Made by a program: the position numbers and the translations under genes. Under the pieces are notes generated by a model. It saw only the letters and a list, made by a program, of their open reading frames with translations. It was not told the origin of the DNA and searched no databases. A stretch of 64,000 nt of DNA from Gammaproteobacteria bacterium. Its GTDB lineage: Bacteria > Pseudomonadota > Gammaproteobacteria > Enterobacterales > Alteromonadaceae. Where the stretch lies: the NCBI GenBank assembly GCA_018825965.1, contig JAHKAA010000016.1, positions 1 through 64,000 of the forward strand, in the 5' to 3' direction. Below, in pieces: positions 9,738 through 19,230 of the stretch (position 1 is the stretch's first letter; each line of letters opens with the position of its first letter).

Positions 9738-10199
9738 CTATTTACTGTAGCGACGCATCACTGCGACTTTGCCTGCTTCAAGCTCCAGCACATCCAATGC
9801 AGTTTTAGCGTAACTAAATTCTGAGCCATCGGCACGTTTTCCCCTGGCTGAAAACTTATGTTTAATCACCACAGCATTGTAGCCAACTTCATAACTCATC
9901 AGTTCAGCCTTGTATTCAGTATGGCCGCCTAAATAATGGGTCATGCCCTTACGCATCTGCGCTTTGCCGTCAGGCTGACGCGAATCGTCAGGTGCATTTG
10001 GAAAATGCTGGTTGCCCACGTCTTCGGTTAAAAAAGACAGGTAATGTTCCAAATCATCTTTGGTTGCGTCTGGCTGCTGAGTCGCCACCTGAGCCTGATA
10101 ATAAGCTTTTACAAAAGCATCATAATCAAAATCGTCAGCGGCCAGATTGGCGTGATAAACAACACTAAGTCCACAGAGTACAAGCCATAATTTCTTCAT
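9738..10199 (-). CDS. Secreted NTF2/SnoaL-like protein
   Basis: The 153-residue protein has a signal peptide (about 1-20, ending 'NLAAD'). Its fold pattern fits the SnoaL-like/NTF2 superfamily: N-terminal helices, then 'LSFLTEDV', 'GKAQMRKGMTHYLGGHTEY' and a terminal strand 'VAVMRRYSK'. Secreted members are usually annotated 'nuclear transport factor 2 family protein' and have no fixed activity. It lies 13 bp downstream of an alpha/beta hydrolase gene, so the two are probably co-transcribed. Confidence 0.7.
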   Translation of the reverse strand: MKKLWLVLCGLSVVYHANLAADDFDYDAFVKAYYQAQVATQQPDATKDDLEHYLSFLTEDVGNQHFPNAPDDSRQPDGKAQMRKGMTHYLGGHTEYKAELMSYEVGYNAVVIKHKFSARGKRADGSEFSYAKTALDVLELEAGKVAVMRRYSK

Positions 10200-10212
10200 T
10201 TAAGTTCCTTTT

Positions 10213-11034
10213 TTATTTATTCGATTTATCTATCAATAACTGCAGTTCACTCAGCACCAATTGTGGTTCATCAAACTGCACGTAGTGACCGCTTTTTTTG
10301 GTTAAAACAGCCCTGCCCTGTGGAAAGGCTGTTGCCCATTGCTGCCACATCTCGCCCCACATCTGGCGGGCCTGATCGGTGAAAAACAAGTTGCCTGGCT
10401 TTTCATGAGTTTTAACCGAAGCAATCACTGTGACTGGCATATCTTTGATGTGCGGGTAATCCGGCAGCGGTCTTTTACTCCAGAAATCCAGATACTGATT
10501 CGACATGCCATTGGCCATATCATCCAGCTTAATTTGCGCTATTTCACGGTTTCCCTGCTCTAAATTGATAGCCCGCATAATGTCCACATCATGTTCAGAG
10601 GAAGGGTCAAGCAGCAAGAGTGCTTTCACTTGTGTAGGGTAAGTTGCGGCGAAATCCCGGGCTATACTGCCACCATAGGAATGCGCCACCAGTATCACAG
10701 GTGATGTGATATTCAGTTTGATCAGCAGCTCGCTGGCATAACCGGCGTAATCACGTGACGTAAAATGGCGTTTTATAGCGGTGGAGTTGCCGTTGCCAGC
10801 CCTGGAGTACCGGATCACAGTGGCCTGCTTTGCCATAGGCTGAAATACCGGTTCCCAGTCTGACAGTGCAGCACCACCACCAGCTTCCAGCAAAATAACG
10901 GTTTTACCGCTCCCCGCCATTTCATATTCAAGTTCAGCATCTTTCACCTGTACTAATGTGCTGCCTGCGGCAGAAAGGGAAAAAGACATAACAGCTATAA
11001 TGAAACTCAGTGATATAAATGCGTTGTAAAACAT
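10213..11034 (-). CDS. Secreted alpha/beta hydrolase
   Basis: A 273-residue alpha/beta hydrolase with a signal peptide (about 1-22). The nucleophile elbow is 'VAHSYGGS', the acid likely Asp in 'LLLLDPSSEHD', and the catalytic His lies in 'KSGHYVQFDEP', the usual C-terminal position. An oxyanion-type 'LEAGGGAALSDWEPV' replaces the common HGxP stretch. The substrate is unknown; the export signal places it in the periplasm. It probably heads a two-gene unit with the NTF2-like gene. Confidence 0.85.
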   Translation of the reverse strand: MFYNAFISLSFIIAVMSFSLSAAGSTLVQVKDAELEYEMAGSGKTVILLEAGGGAALSDWEPVFQPMAKQATVIRYSRAGNGNSTAIKRHFTSRDYAGYASELLIKLNITSPVILVAHSYGGSIARDFAATYPTQVKALLLLDPSSEHDVDIMRAINLEQGNREIAQIKLDDMANGMSNQYLDFWSKRPLPDYPHIKDMPVTVIASVKTHEKPGNLFFTDQARQMWGEMWQQWATAFPQGRAVLTKKSGHYVQFDEPQLVLSELQLLIDKSNK

Positions 11035-11091
11035 AGTCTTCCTTGTTTAAACCACTTTCGCAGACCGCAACATTCTATAGTTGAAAAGCGT

Positions 11092-11643
11092 TCAGCTGAG
11101 CGTTTTTTTCTGCTGTTTAGCCAGATAATGTTCAATTTCGAGTGCCGACTGCTGAATAGTTAATCCGCTGCTGTTGAGATGGAAAGTTTCAACTTCGGCT
11201 ATATCCACAGAAAAATCGAATCTGTTCAGATAGTCTTCAAGATAAAGTTTCGATTGAATTTTATTGGTGTTTTTCCGCTGTTCAGACGTCACCCGACTAA
11301 TGTGTTCTTCCAGATCACAGGATAATCTGACGAAGTCGGCCTTGATCTGATGTTCATTGAGCAGCTCAAAAAGGCCTTCGATAAAGTAATTACTGGCCGG
11401 ATAAACGTAACAGAAGGTAAAAACGATTCCTGCGACTTTCTTGTCCATCAGCGTTCTGAATGCGTCTAAGCAAATCTTGCGCTGGTACTTCTCAAAACCC
11501 GTATGACCAAAGCCCACAACAGCACAAGCAATGTCAAAAGCCAGATGCTGAGGAAATAGATGCCAGCCATTCTTTTTTGCCAGCTCACGTCCAACGCTTT
11601 CTTTACCAACGCCTGAGGCACCATAAATCATCACAAATTTCAT
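11092..11643 (-). CDS. P-loop nucleoside/shikimate kinase-like protein
   Basis: The 183-residue protein opens with a Walker A motif 'GASGVGKESVG' at residues 9-19, followed by a kinase-like alpha/beta layout. 'DLEEHISRVTSEQRKN' resembles the lid/arginine region of shikimate-kinase-like or AAA_33 proteins. The substrate cannot be assigned. A second P-loop protein (13092-13643) lies nearby, so the neighbourhood has two small kinases with no pathway context. Confidence 0.7.
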   Translation of the reverse strand: MKFVMIYGASGVGKESVGRELAKKNGWHLFPQHLAFDIACAVVGFGHTGFEKYQRKICLDAFRTLMDKKVAGIVFTFCYVYPASNYFIEGLFELLNEHQIKADFVRLSCDLEEHISRVTSEQRKNTNKIQSKLYLEDYLNRFDFSVDIAEVETFHLNSSGLTIQQSALEIEHYLAKQQKKTLS

Positions 11644-11688
11644 GCTTATCTTCCTTGAATAATAAAACGCCGCATAAAGAACTGAAAC

Positions 11689-12099
11689 TCAGGGTTTACA
11701 GCTACGGCCTTTTGGCCGAACAACAAACCAGCTAGCCAAAACCAATAAGCCAAAAGCGCTGTACAACAGAATAAATACCCATTCAGGCGCTGTGTAAAAC
11801 AGCAACTGATGTAACCAGTGCTGAATAAAAGAGCCTGAATAAGTCACAGCCCCGGCTTCTTTTCGAAGTGCCATTTCCCAAATGGTTAAAGGGCAAATCA
11901 CACCCAACCAGGATTGCAGGACTACTATGCCAATAGCAAACAAATGCAGCAACCGAAAGGCCAGGTTTCTGACCCACAACCAGTTCAGGAAATACCCCAG
12001 ATAAATAGCCAAAAGCCCAAAGACAACAAAACAGACAAAAAGCACATGCACCAGCAAAATCGCATCAGCCACTACAATCAGCAGCAGTTCTCCGGACAT
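11689..12099 (-). CDS. DUF2784 membrane protein
   Basis: The 136-residue protein has four predicted membrane helices. It shows the pattern I associate with DUF2784: 'LLVHVLFVCFVVFG' early, 'RLLHLFAIGIVVLQSWLGVICPLTIWE' in the middle, and a C-terminal 'HWLHQLLFYTAPEWVFILLY'. No function is established for the family. It lies among unrelated minus-strand genes. Confidence 0.8.
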   Translation of the reverse strand: MSGELLLIVVADAILLVHVLFVCFVVFGLLAIYLGYFLNWLWVRNLAFRLLHLFAIGIVVLQSWLGVICPLTIWEMALRKEAGAVTYSGSFIQHWLHQLLFYTAPEWVFILLYSAFGLLVLASWFVVRPKGRSCKP

Positions 12100-12173
12100 G
12101 GCATTTCTCTCAGGCTTTGTTCATTGGCAGTGACCAGACAACAAGTAAAACCAGTTCAACATTACACGCGCTG

Positions 12174-12674
12174 TCAGTACTGCTCTGCACGACGACCTGA
12201 GCGCATTAGTCTGAACGGCAACATAATCAGCATATTTAATAACAAAGCCAACACCACGCCAAACAACAAGCCACTTGCGTTCAGTGGTATACCCACTTTG
12301 AAATTCTGGAGCACCTCTTTCACCACATGAACTCTGTCGGGGTGTAGCATAAAAATCATCTTCTCTAACAAATTGCCATGGGCAAAGATATCCATGCCGC
12401 TGGTTAATTCCTGCAATAACTCAACAGTATGCCGTTTTTGTTCTGCATCCGTTCTGACACTGGGTTCAGCGTTTTTCAGGTGGTTATCAATCATAGAGTT
12501 CACGTCAGCAAACTGATGGGCTTTTGCAGTGGCTTCGTAGCCATCCACTTGCCATTGGGTAGCGCTGTAAAGGCCAGACAAATACTGATGATAATGATCG
12601 ACCAGCAAAGGCATTTGCAGCGCTAAAATTAACGCTGCACCAAAAACCAACTTATCGAGCAGTCTTCCCATCAA
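12174..12674 (-). CDS. DUF2937-like membrane protein
   Basis: The 166-residue protein has an N-terminal membrane helix running into 'QMPLLVDHYHQYLSG', a soluble helical middle ('HQFADVNSMIDNHL') and a C-terminal hydrophobic helix followed by basic 'RLMRSGRRAEQY'. This layout is like DUF2937 proteins. Function unknown. It is separated from the next gene by about 55 bp. Confidence 0.65.
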   Translation of the reverse strand: MMGRLLDKLVFGAALILALQMPLLVDHYHQYLSGLYSATQWQVDGYEATAKAHQFADVNSMIDNHLKNAEPSVRTDAEQKRHTVELLQELTSGMDIFAHGNLLEKMIFMLHPDRVHVVKEVLQNFKVGIPLNASGLLFGVVLALLLNMLIMLPFRLMRSGRRAEQY

Positions 12675-12730
12675 AATGAAGTGTCCTGTATCCGGTTATC
12701 GAATTAAAAATAGTTATGCCGTGAACATAG

Positions 12731-13039
12731 TTATGCAGTGAAGGCAAACACCAGAGCCAGCATTAAAACAGCCAGTCCCCAGGGAAATGGCGACGCCCAC
12801 CAACTGAATGAATTTTCCCGCGCCGCAATAACATCCTGCCGCTGTTGTGCTGTTTTTTCGTTCGTGGGTTCAAACTTTGCTTTTAATTGCGGCCCGGGAA
12901 ATAGCCCAAAGGTAACCCCCAGTACTATCACATACCAGCCAGCGTTAGAGTGAGCCGGAAAATACCACAGCATAAAGAGGCCAATACTCAGTAATAAGCA
13001 ACAGCTTATCAGTTCAATTTTTGTCGGCAGTTTTTTCAT
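12731..13039 (-). CDS. Small membrane protein of unknown function
   Basis: About 102 residues, with three hydrophobic helices and a central hydrophilic loop 'LKAKFEPTNEKTAQQRQD'. I place the start at the ATG giving 'MKKLPTK', which is preceded by AGGAG some 13 nt away. An upstream ATG at 13066 would add nine residues and cannot be excluded. No family recognised. Confidence 0.55.
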   Translation of the reverse strand: MKKLPTKIELISCCLLLSIGLFMLWYFPAHSNAGWYVIVLGVTFGLFPGPQLKAKFEPTNEKTAQQRQDVIAARENSFSWWASPFPWGLAVLMLALVFAFTA

Positions 13040-13091
13040 AGATAGCACAAGCTCCTGGTGAGGCATACCTTATAGCATCAGCAATTTAATG

Positions 13092-13643
13092 TCATTTTTT
13101 CAGCCAGCTGGCAATCGCATCAGCCGTAGCTAAAGCAGGCTGAATGTCAGTGACTATCAGATCGCTGTTGCTGCGAACCTGATTGACTGTCTCGATATAA
13201 ATATCCCTCAGGTACTCTTCATAATGAGTCAGGTAGCTTTGCACTGAGTTCAAACTATCTGAGGAGTTTCTGCCAATATTCCTTCTGATCATTCTGCAAA
13301 GACATAGCTCCAAAGGCAGATCAAGCAACACCACATGGGTGATCATCGAAGCAATGCTCTGACGTCCCCTGCCAAATGGCTCTTCCACAAAAATATAACT
13401 ATGCTGCTGCGCTATTAAATCCCGCAGCGATACGGCCATAGTGGGCGTGTTAATTTCAGACACATCAGCCCCTTTTTCAAACCAGGCTTTCATGTTCATC
13501 GGGTAGGTGTTGCTGTCAACATGATCGTCAAAATACAGAGATGGGCAAGCAAAATAACCTGACAATGCCTTCACTACAGACGTTTTCCCCGCACCTGAAG
13601 CACCGCTTATTGCTATTACTTTGGTCATCTGTGGATTATCCAT
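13092..13643 (-). CDS. P-loop kinase, uridine kinase-like
   Basis: The 183-residue protein has a Walker A 'GASGAGKTSVV' near residues 14-24. 'LYFDDHVDSNTYP' resembles the substrate-binding Asp motif of uridine or adenylylsulfate-type kinases, and 'VVLLDLPLELCLCRMIRRNI' resembles the lid/Arg region. It overlaps the upstream GNAT gene by 8 bp, so the two are translationally coupled. The substrate is unknown. Confidence 0.7.
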   Translation of the reverse strand: MDNPQMTKVIAISGASGAGKTSVVKALSGYFACPSLYFDDHVDSNTYPMNMKAWFEKGADVSEINTPTMAVSLRDLIAQQHSYIFVEEPFGRGRQSIASMITHVVLLDLPLELCLCRMIRRNIGRNSSDSLNSVQSYLTHYEEYLRDIYIETVNQVRSNSDLIVTDIQPALATADAIASWLKK

Positions 13644-14199
13644 GCCGAAATTCAGTACTCAGCAAACCAAAACACCGCAGATCATGAAAGCTGTTTTTCC
13701 AGCAGCCAGCTCCCCTTCTGGGCCCTTCATCCTTAAAGCCAAGCTTACGTAGCAATGCCTCGGATGCTTCATTACCCACAACTGTATCAGCCTGAATCCG
13801 ATGCAAGGGCCCACAAGACAACTGGCCGGAAAATGCAGCAAGACTAATGGCGCGAACTGCTTCTGAAGCATAACCTTTCCCCCAGAATTCAGGTAAAAGG
13901 TCATAGCCGATAACAGCGTTACGCATTTTGCTGCTCCAGGAGTTAAAGCCACAGGTTCCGATGAGCCCACCTTCCCCCGCACCTTTTAATCGGATAGCCC
14001 AGCGAATACCAAGCTGCTCTTTGTATCTTGTCTTAAAAAGATCGATCAGAGCACTGGCCTGCTCAGGTTGATGAAAAACTTCTAAATCATAGTATTCAAC
14101 TACATCTGGATTGGAAAACAAATTAAATAGAGAGCATTCATCATCCGGCTGAAGTTCGGTGAGCCATAATCGATGCGTGTCTAATTCTGGAAATGTCAT
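13636..14199 (-). CDS. GNAT acetyltransferase, RimJ/RimL type
   Basis: The 187-residue protein matches the RimJ/RimL (Acetyltransf_3) branch. 'LETHRLWLTELQPDD'-style opening, 'IGTCGFNSWS', the acetyl-CoA loop region 'GYDLLPEFWGKGYASEAV' and the terminal 'NEASEALLRKLGFKDEG' are all present. Such enzymes acetylate N-termini or small amines using acetyl-CoA. It shares an 8-bp overlap with the following kinase gene. Confidence 0.85.
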   Translation of the reverse strand: MTFPELDTHRLWLTELQPDDECSLFNLFSNPDVVEYYDLEVFHQPEQASALIDLFKTRYKEQLGIRWAIRLKGAGEGGLIGTCGFNSWSSKMRNAVIGYDLLPEFWGKGYASEAVRAISLAAFSGQLSCGPLHRIQADTVVGNEASEALLRKLGFKDEGPRRGAGCWKNSFHDLRCFGLLSTEFRHG

Positions 14200-14386
14200 G
14201 CATTCACTCCTTGAACCTGTTTTCCCCAGTCAAGCACAGCCTAATATCAGGAGATTGATCATCAAAGTTCTGACGAATTAAAAATCAGCCTCACTGCACT
14301 GCTTTGGCTCTGTAGCTACCATTAGGTAGAGGCATGCTCCTGCATTCGCCAACACCCTGAACAACTATCACCCGTTCCCACAGAGT

Positions 14387-14417
14387 CTGATTAAAGTACT
14401 GATTAAAGTACTGATTA
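14387..14417. repeat. Short tandem repeat (12-bp unit)
   Basis: CTGATTAAAGTA occurs twice in tandem, followed by a partial third copy (CTGATTA). It lies just beyond the stop of the amidohydrolase gene. It looks like slippage DNA, with no other signal attached. Confidence 0.6.
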
Positions 14418-14438
14418 TATTCACATAAAACAACAACT

Positions 14439-15764
14439 TTAACGGACAACTTTGCCTTGATGGATCACTGCAAAAATCTTTTGGCTGTTGCGAATATCTT
14501 CAATGGGTGAACTATCCAGAATCACTACACTAGCCTCTGCACCAACCTGTAAGCCTGCTGGTTTTCTCAGAAATTGCCTTGCATCGCTGCTGGCACTGGC
14601 CAGCGCTTGCCAGGTGCTTAGTCCTGAGGCAACAAACTTTTCCATTTCCCGATGCACAGTAAAACCTTGTAAAGTGCCATAGTTGCCTGCGTCAGTACCG
14701 CTCAATAACAACACATCAGCCGCCACCAGATGTTTCATCGACAGGTAGTATTTTTCAGTTCTTTGTTTGGCTTGTTGCTTTTGTGCGGGCGTCATATCAC
14801 TGGCTGCTTTTTGATACCCCTGAATAATACGGGGGGCCGCTAATTGTTTGGCAAGAGCAGATTGCAGCACATCAGAGAACATAAATTCATATTCATCGGT
14901 ATCACAGGCAAGAGTTGGAATAACAACCACTTTATTGGCTGCCAGCCTCTGCGCTAATTCAGCTGTGATCGCTGCATCATCCGGCAAGTGAGTGATGGCA
15001 TCAGCACCTGCAGCTATAGCACTGTCGATATCAGCCAAAGTATGAATATGCACTATGGTTTTTATACCCTGCTTTTTCGCTTCATCCACTGAGGTTTTAA
15101 GTAAAACAGGAGAAAGCGATGGCAAGCTGCCGCCTATAGTACTGACCAGCTTAATCACATCGGCTTGTTTAGTTGCTAGCTCAGCAATATGCTGCCTGGC
15201 TTCATCTTCGCTGTTGATGGTCCGGGTTTTACCAAATTGCGAGCAGTGCCCTCCTGGCGCGGTTAAACAGGACAAGCTGGTATAGATATCAGCACCAGCT
15301 ATTAAGCCGTTGCGCTGTAATCGTCTGTGTTCAAACAGCTGATCTTCATTGCCAAATAAATCAACAAAACCCGTCACTCCTGCATGCAACACCACTTGAG
15401 CTGTGGTGCCTGGCCCCATAATTTCGCTTTGAGCATGTGGGCCACGATTACCAAAAGCATGGGTGTGCATATCAATCAAACCGGGGATCACAAACTTGCC
15501 ATTAATATCCAGCTGTTGCCCGGCAAAATTTGCCGGAATACTGTCCAGTCTGGCAATAATGCCGGTTTCACCCAGCAGCAGATGTTGTTTGGTGATGCTC
15601 TGATCGCTGGGATCCAATAAAGTGCCATGGGTCAGAAGTAGCTGCCCGGCAACGACGGGTAATACTGAAACACAATAAATACAGAGGAAAAGTGTGAGTT
15701 TTATCAGGCTGCCCTTCAGGGCAACCTGCGGCTGTGGAAATTGTCTATCCTGCCAATTGTTCAT
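14439..15764 (-). CDS. Secreted metal-dependent amidohydrolase
   Basis: The 441-residue protein has a membrane/signal segment (about 18-40) and an amidohydrolase-superfamily barrel. The metal motif HxH is in 'PGLIDMHTHAFG', the likely carboxylated Lys in 'DVIKLV', later His residues in 'IVHIHT' and 'AITHLPDD', and the catalytic Asp in 'LSGTDAGNYG'. This subgroup includes imidazolonepropionase-like hydrolases and prolidase-like peptidases. The substrate is not determined; the signal sequence suggests a periplasmic role. Confidence 0.85.
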   Translation of the reverse strand: MNNWQDRQFPQPQVALKGSLIKLTLFLCIYCVSVLPVVAGQLLLTHGTLLDPSDQSITKQHLLLGETGIIARLDSIPANFAGQQLDINGKFVIPGLIDMHTHAFGNRGPHAQSEIMGPGTTAQVVLHAGVTGFVDLFGNEDQLFEHRRLQRNGLIAGADIYTSLSCLTAPGGHCSQFGKTRTINSEDEARQHIAELATKQADVIKLVSTIGGSLPSLSPVLLKTSVDEAKKQGIKTIVHIHTLADIDSAIAAGADAITHLPDDAAITAELAQRLAANKVVVIPTLACDTDEYEFMFSDVLQSALAKQLAAPRIIQGYQKAASDMTPAQKQQAKQRTEKYYLSMKHLVAADVLLLSGTDAGNYGTLQGFTVHREMEKFVASGLSTWQALASASSDARQFLRKPAGLQVGAEASVVILDSSPIEDIRNSQKIFAVIHQGKVVR

Positions 15765-15985
15765 TCTTAATCCCTTAGCTCAAACGGCTTTTTGTGGAAA
15801 AAATATTACTCAGAGGCCCACACAAATGAGCCACCAAATTTTGTTTACACCACTTAGTCGTAGCAAAAAGGGAAAAGGTTTGAATGCGTTTCAACTACTT
15901 ATAAAAAATTGTCTGCCAAAGCTGTCTTTGTTTTTATCCTTAACACCTGGGCCCCAAGGTTAGTTTCGCTGTCTTTGTCAGTGGG

Positions 15986-16423
15986 CTACAACTGAATCAC
16001 AGCTAACATATCCTCGCCCTCGTCATCCATACCCACCTCAACAAAACCAAAGCTGGCATAAAAATCCCTGGCTACCGGATTTTTGGGGTTATAACAAATT
16101 TCAATTTGCTGCAGGCCCGGACTTTGTTTTATCTGCTGCACTGCAAGATCTAATGCAATCCGGCCTATACCTTGTTGTTGATGCTGTTGATCCACCATAA
16201 AACGCCAAATTGACACTTTTTCCCCGGACTCTTTTACCCACATTAAAAAGCCAACAGGCCTCTCATGCAGACAGATAGCTCTGGTTTCATAACCCTCGTT
16301 AAACATAGCTTCCACCAATGACCACATGTTACTGGCCACATAGTCCTGTTGATCCTCTGTCACATCCAGATCACAGACTGCTTCATAATTTTCTTTAGTA
16401 ACTTGTTCTAGCGATACCTGCAT
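15986..16423 (-). CDS. GNAT acetyltransferase
   Basis: The 145-residue protein shows a compact GNAT fold. The acetyl-CoA binding segment is 'RFMVDQQHQQQGIGRIALDLAV' (Q/RxxGxG/A), and the ending is 'NPVARDFYASFGFVEVG'. The N-terminus 'VSLEQVTKENYEAVCDLDV' resembles spermidine/diamine acetyltransferase-like members. The substrate remains open. It is a stand-alone gene. Confidence 0.85.
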   Translation of the reverse strand: MQVSLEQVTKENYEAVCDLDVTEDQQDYVASNMWSLVEAMFNEGYETRAICLHERPVGFLMWVKESGEKVSIWRFMVDQQHQQQGIGRIALDLAVQQIKQSPGLQQIEICYNPKNPVARDFYASFGFVEVGMDDEGEDMLAVIQL

Positions 16424-16555
16424 TGTTTGTCCTTAAACTTAGGGAAAAGGTCACGGCGCATCAGCGCCAGGGTGTAAACACCACAATTGGCTATCAATAA
16501 GGCTGCTGATAAGGCACCTGCTTGCTAACGATAAAGGTACGTAGTTAAGGCACAC

Positions 16556-16954
16556 TTACTTCGCAGAACGTTTGATCTTAACCGCTATTAAAAACGTCAG
16601 AGTGCAAGCTACAACAACCAGATCCATGCCGATAGCCAGGGCAGCTTTTTGCAAAAAGCTCTGGCCGTATAGAAAAAGCAGCGCCACAAAAATCAGTTTG
16701 CTGATGGCAGCTACTGTTGCAGCAAACACTCTGTGTTTTTCATTGAATGCACCATAAATCAACATCAGACCTATAAGGCCAACCAAAGCAGACCAGCTAC
16801 GGATAATCAATGATTCAAGTTCACCATTAAATGAGCTGCCAAACATGGACTGCAGCGCAGCCTGAGGTGCAAAAAGGCCATAAAGCATAGTGCAGGTCAG
16901 CACACCGGACAGCAGCATCAGCCATTTAAAATTCCGTAAAATAAAATTCATCAT
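16556..16954 (-). CDS. Four-helix membrane protein of unknown function
   Basis: The 132-residue protein has four hydrophobic helices (about 10-30, 52-70, 75-95 and 105-125) and a short basic tail 'KIKRSAK'. The layout resembles DUF4345-like small membrane proteins, but no defining motif is visible. Confidence 0.6.
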   Translation of the reverse strand: MMNFILRNFKWLMLLSGVLTCTMLYGLFAPQAALQSMFGSSFNGELESLIIRSWSALVGLIGLMLIYGAFNEKHRVFAATVAAISKLIFVALLFLYGQSFLQKAALAIGMDLVVVACTLTFLIAVKIKRSAK

Positions 16955-17034
16955 TCCCTTCTATGCCTTTTGTTAGGGTTGCGATTTCAGTCATCATCCA
17001 CTCACCTTTCCTTTTTATGTACTGGCGAAGCAAA

Positions 17035-18333
17035 TCACTCTGCGCTCTTCGCTGAAAAATCAGCAGCATCTTCAACCACTTTAAGATCTTCTGCTATGTT
17101 AAGCGCAAGACGAGCCCGCTTCAGTGCCAGACGGCTGTGGTACTCTGCAGCTTGCCGTATATCGGCATCCTGACTTGATGCCAGAGACTCAAGCGCTTTT
17201 TGCAGTCTTACTGCCACCTCAATGACTCCAGCGCCGTCCCGGGCTATTGCGGTGAAGGCGTCATCAAACATATCCAGTACCGACAACTCAGGTACTGCTA
17301 CACGGTCATACTTCGACTTCAGTTTCTCTTCAGCAGCCAGGGGTTCACCCCAGAGGGTAAAAAGCCGGACTAGTGCTCCAATAATACATATGGCTGTACC
17401 AGGATCATTGACGGCGGGAGACAAAGCACGACCAGAAATTTCCGACAGTACCACCAGACCAAACCGCGGATCATCATCGAAAAGGCGTGAACTTCCCACC
17501 TGAAATGCCCCTGCAACAGCAGTGTAATCAACGTCAGTTGGCGCCCCCTGATCGGCAATGATGTAAGCCAATGCTTTGTTTGGTGTAGCAAAAGTACCGG
17601 GCAAAGCAGCTACAACTAACAGCGCTTTGTTTTGTTCTGCCCAGCTTTGGAGCGCCGCTATATCTATGTATTGGACATAACCCACATTCGCTGCATACAC
17701 CACCTGATCGCTCTTTTGTGAACTCACAGCTACCCCACAAAGATGTGGAGCACTCCTCCGCCGTTTCAAAGCTGCGGCAGTGGCATTTTCAACTTTTTCA
17801 ATGGTTGTTCCCATACGTCCAAGGCGCGCAATACGGTCGACCCAGCGCACAAAAGTAACCACCACCATACCGAATATAACAGTTGTCAGAACAAAAAGAA
17901 TAAACAGCCCTGCCCTCTCAAAATAGTCGTTCTTGACCGCGGTCAGCGCTACTATGCTAAAAATAAATGCGCCAACAAAAGTAGAAAGTGCATTTTGCGA
18001 TGCGTCGTCAGAGACAACCAAAGTGAATGAACGCGGCGTTGCGGTGTTGGCTGCAGAAGCATAGGCAGAGACCATAGACGAGACGGAGAAAGTGGCAATA
18101 ACCAGCATGCTGGACGCCATAATAGAAAGCAGAGCCTCTATCGAGTCCAATGAAACCTCTGGTGTAAATTTTGCCAAGCCAATGCCATCTGCAAATTTTG
18201 CGACAAAGGCTACCGCAACAGAGAGTAAACAAACAGCCAAGGGTTTTACCCAAAGCCGGTCACGACACTTGTTAAAAACAAGCCTAAAACGTTCTGCTAA
18301 CACAACAAAGCTCCTTTGGTTTTTGTCTGGCAC
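17035..18333 (-). CDS. DUF2254 membrane protein
   Basis: The 432-residue protein matches DUF2254 in its order of parts. There are two N-terminal helices, then the conserved 'LLSIMASSMLVIATFSVSSMVSAYASAANTATPR' region (described by position, about 67-100), then two further helices, then a cytoplasmic domain with 'DIAALQSWAEQ', 'GALSPAVNDPGTA'-type residues and a C-terminal helical part. The family has no established function. A potential ion-transport role is only speculation. Confidence 0.85.
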   Translation of the reverse strand: MPDKNQRSFVVLAERFRLVFNKCRDRLWVKPLAVCLLSVAVAFVAKFADGIGLAKFTPEVSLDSIEALLSIMASSMLVIATFSVSSMVSAYASAANTATPRSFTLVVSDDASQNALSTFVGAFIFSIVALTAVKNDYFERAGLFILFVLTTVIFGMVVVTFVRWVDRIARLGRMGTTIEKVENATAAALKRRRSAPHLCGVAVSSQKSDQVVYAANVGYVQYIDIAALQSWAEQNKALLVVAALPGTFATPNKALAYIIADQGAPTDVDYTAVAGAFQVGSSRLFDDDPRFGLVVLSEISGRALSPAVNDPGTAICIIGALVRLFTLWGEPLAAEEKLKSKYDRVAVPELSVLDMFDDAFTAIARDGAGVIEVAVRLQKALESLASSQDADIRQAAEYHSRLALKRARLALNIAEDLKVVEDAADFSAKSAE

Positions 18334-18432
18334 TGGTTTTCAGCTATCGCCAAAGGGTTCAGTACAGCTCTGCACTCATTATGCTGACTATCTGCTGAGA
18401 CCATTCAATTTTCCAGCATATTGTTGTATCCC

Positions 18433-18969
18433 TTACGACAGATTTTTGTTTTTACACAGCCACTCTTGTCTTTCAAGTTTGTAGTATTTGACCCCAGGTT
18501 CAGCACCAACATCATCCCTTAGATACTGAAAGCCACTTTTTGTGATCACTCTGCCAGAGGCCGGATTCCCGGCAAGGTGCCTTGCATCAATACGGGACAA
18601 AGCGTAGTGGTTAAAACCAAACTCAAGGATCCGCATAGAAGCTTCGGTGCAATAACCTTGTCCCCAATAAGGCAGTCCGATCCAATACCCCAGGTTCCCG
18701 CTCTGCCCTGAAATTTGCGTAATACTGACAGCACCTATAAGTTCACCGCTTTCCCGGATCACAATAGCAAACACGACCGCAGTTCCGCTTTTACACCAGA
18801 CATCATGCAACCCAATCCATTCCTCTGCCATACCATCCAGATAAGGATGAGGTATGTTTTCTGTCATATCGGCAATAATTTTTTCACCGGCAAGCAGTTG
18901 AACTCCTGGTGCATCTTCAGCGTTAAAAGGCCTGAGAATTAATCTCTTTGTCTCTAATGTCGGTATCAT
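18433..18969 (-). CDS. GNAT acetyltransferase, RimJ/RimL type
   Basis: The 178-residue protein opens 'IPTLETKRLILRPFNAEDA', as RimJ/RimL-type acetyltransferases do. It carries 'LGYWIGLPYWGQGYCTEASMRI' for acetyl-CoA binding and 'GNPASGRVITKSGFQYLR' near the C-terminus. It is the third GNAT in this 6-kb stretch. Substrate unknown. Confidence 0.87.
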   Translation of the reverse strand: MIPTLETKRLILRPFNAEDAPGVQLLAGEKIIADMTENIPHPYLDGMAEEWIGLHDVWCKSGTAVVFAIVIRESGELIGAVSITQISGQSGNLGYWIGLPYWGQGYCTEASMRILEFGFNHYALSRIDARHLAGNPASGRVITKSGFQYLRDDVGAEPGVKYYKLERQEWLCKNKNLS

Positions 18970-19228
18970 TGTAGTCCTCAGCTATGTCTGTCCACTAATG
19001 CCCTGATTGTCATAAAAAACAACGATACGTTCAGCATCTATACCAGGCCGCTGAGCCTCCCGCGTGAATTGCTCTGCTACAGGAAAGGCGTGAACTTGTG
19101 TAGAGGTTAAATCACACAATGATGTTTCCCGACATTTATGCGTAGATGCTGCATGAACTGGTATTCACACTACTTATAAAAGCGAAAAACTACAATAACT
19201 TAACAACTGAGTTAGATTACAGACAGAA
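18970..19228. other. Intergenic region with a possible gene remnant
   Basis: No intact gene is present. On the minus strand an open frame without a start, about 18990-19145, ends 'GIDAERIVVFYDNQGISGQT' and reads like coding sequence, so it may be the tail of a lost gene. I cannot name a family. Confidence 0.3.
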
Positions 19229-19230
19229 AA

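Noticed and set aside
14387..14417. CRISPR-like repeat
   Set aside because: 12-bp units without spacers; simple tandem repeat. No CRISPR array was seen anywhere in the window.
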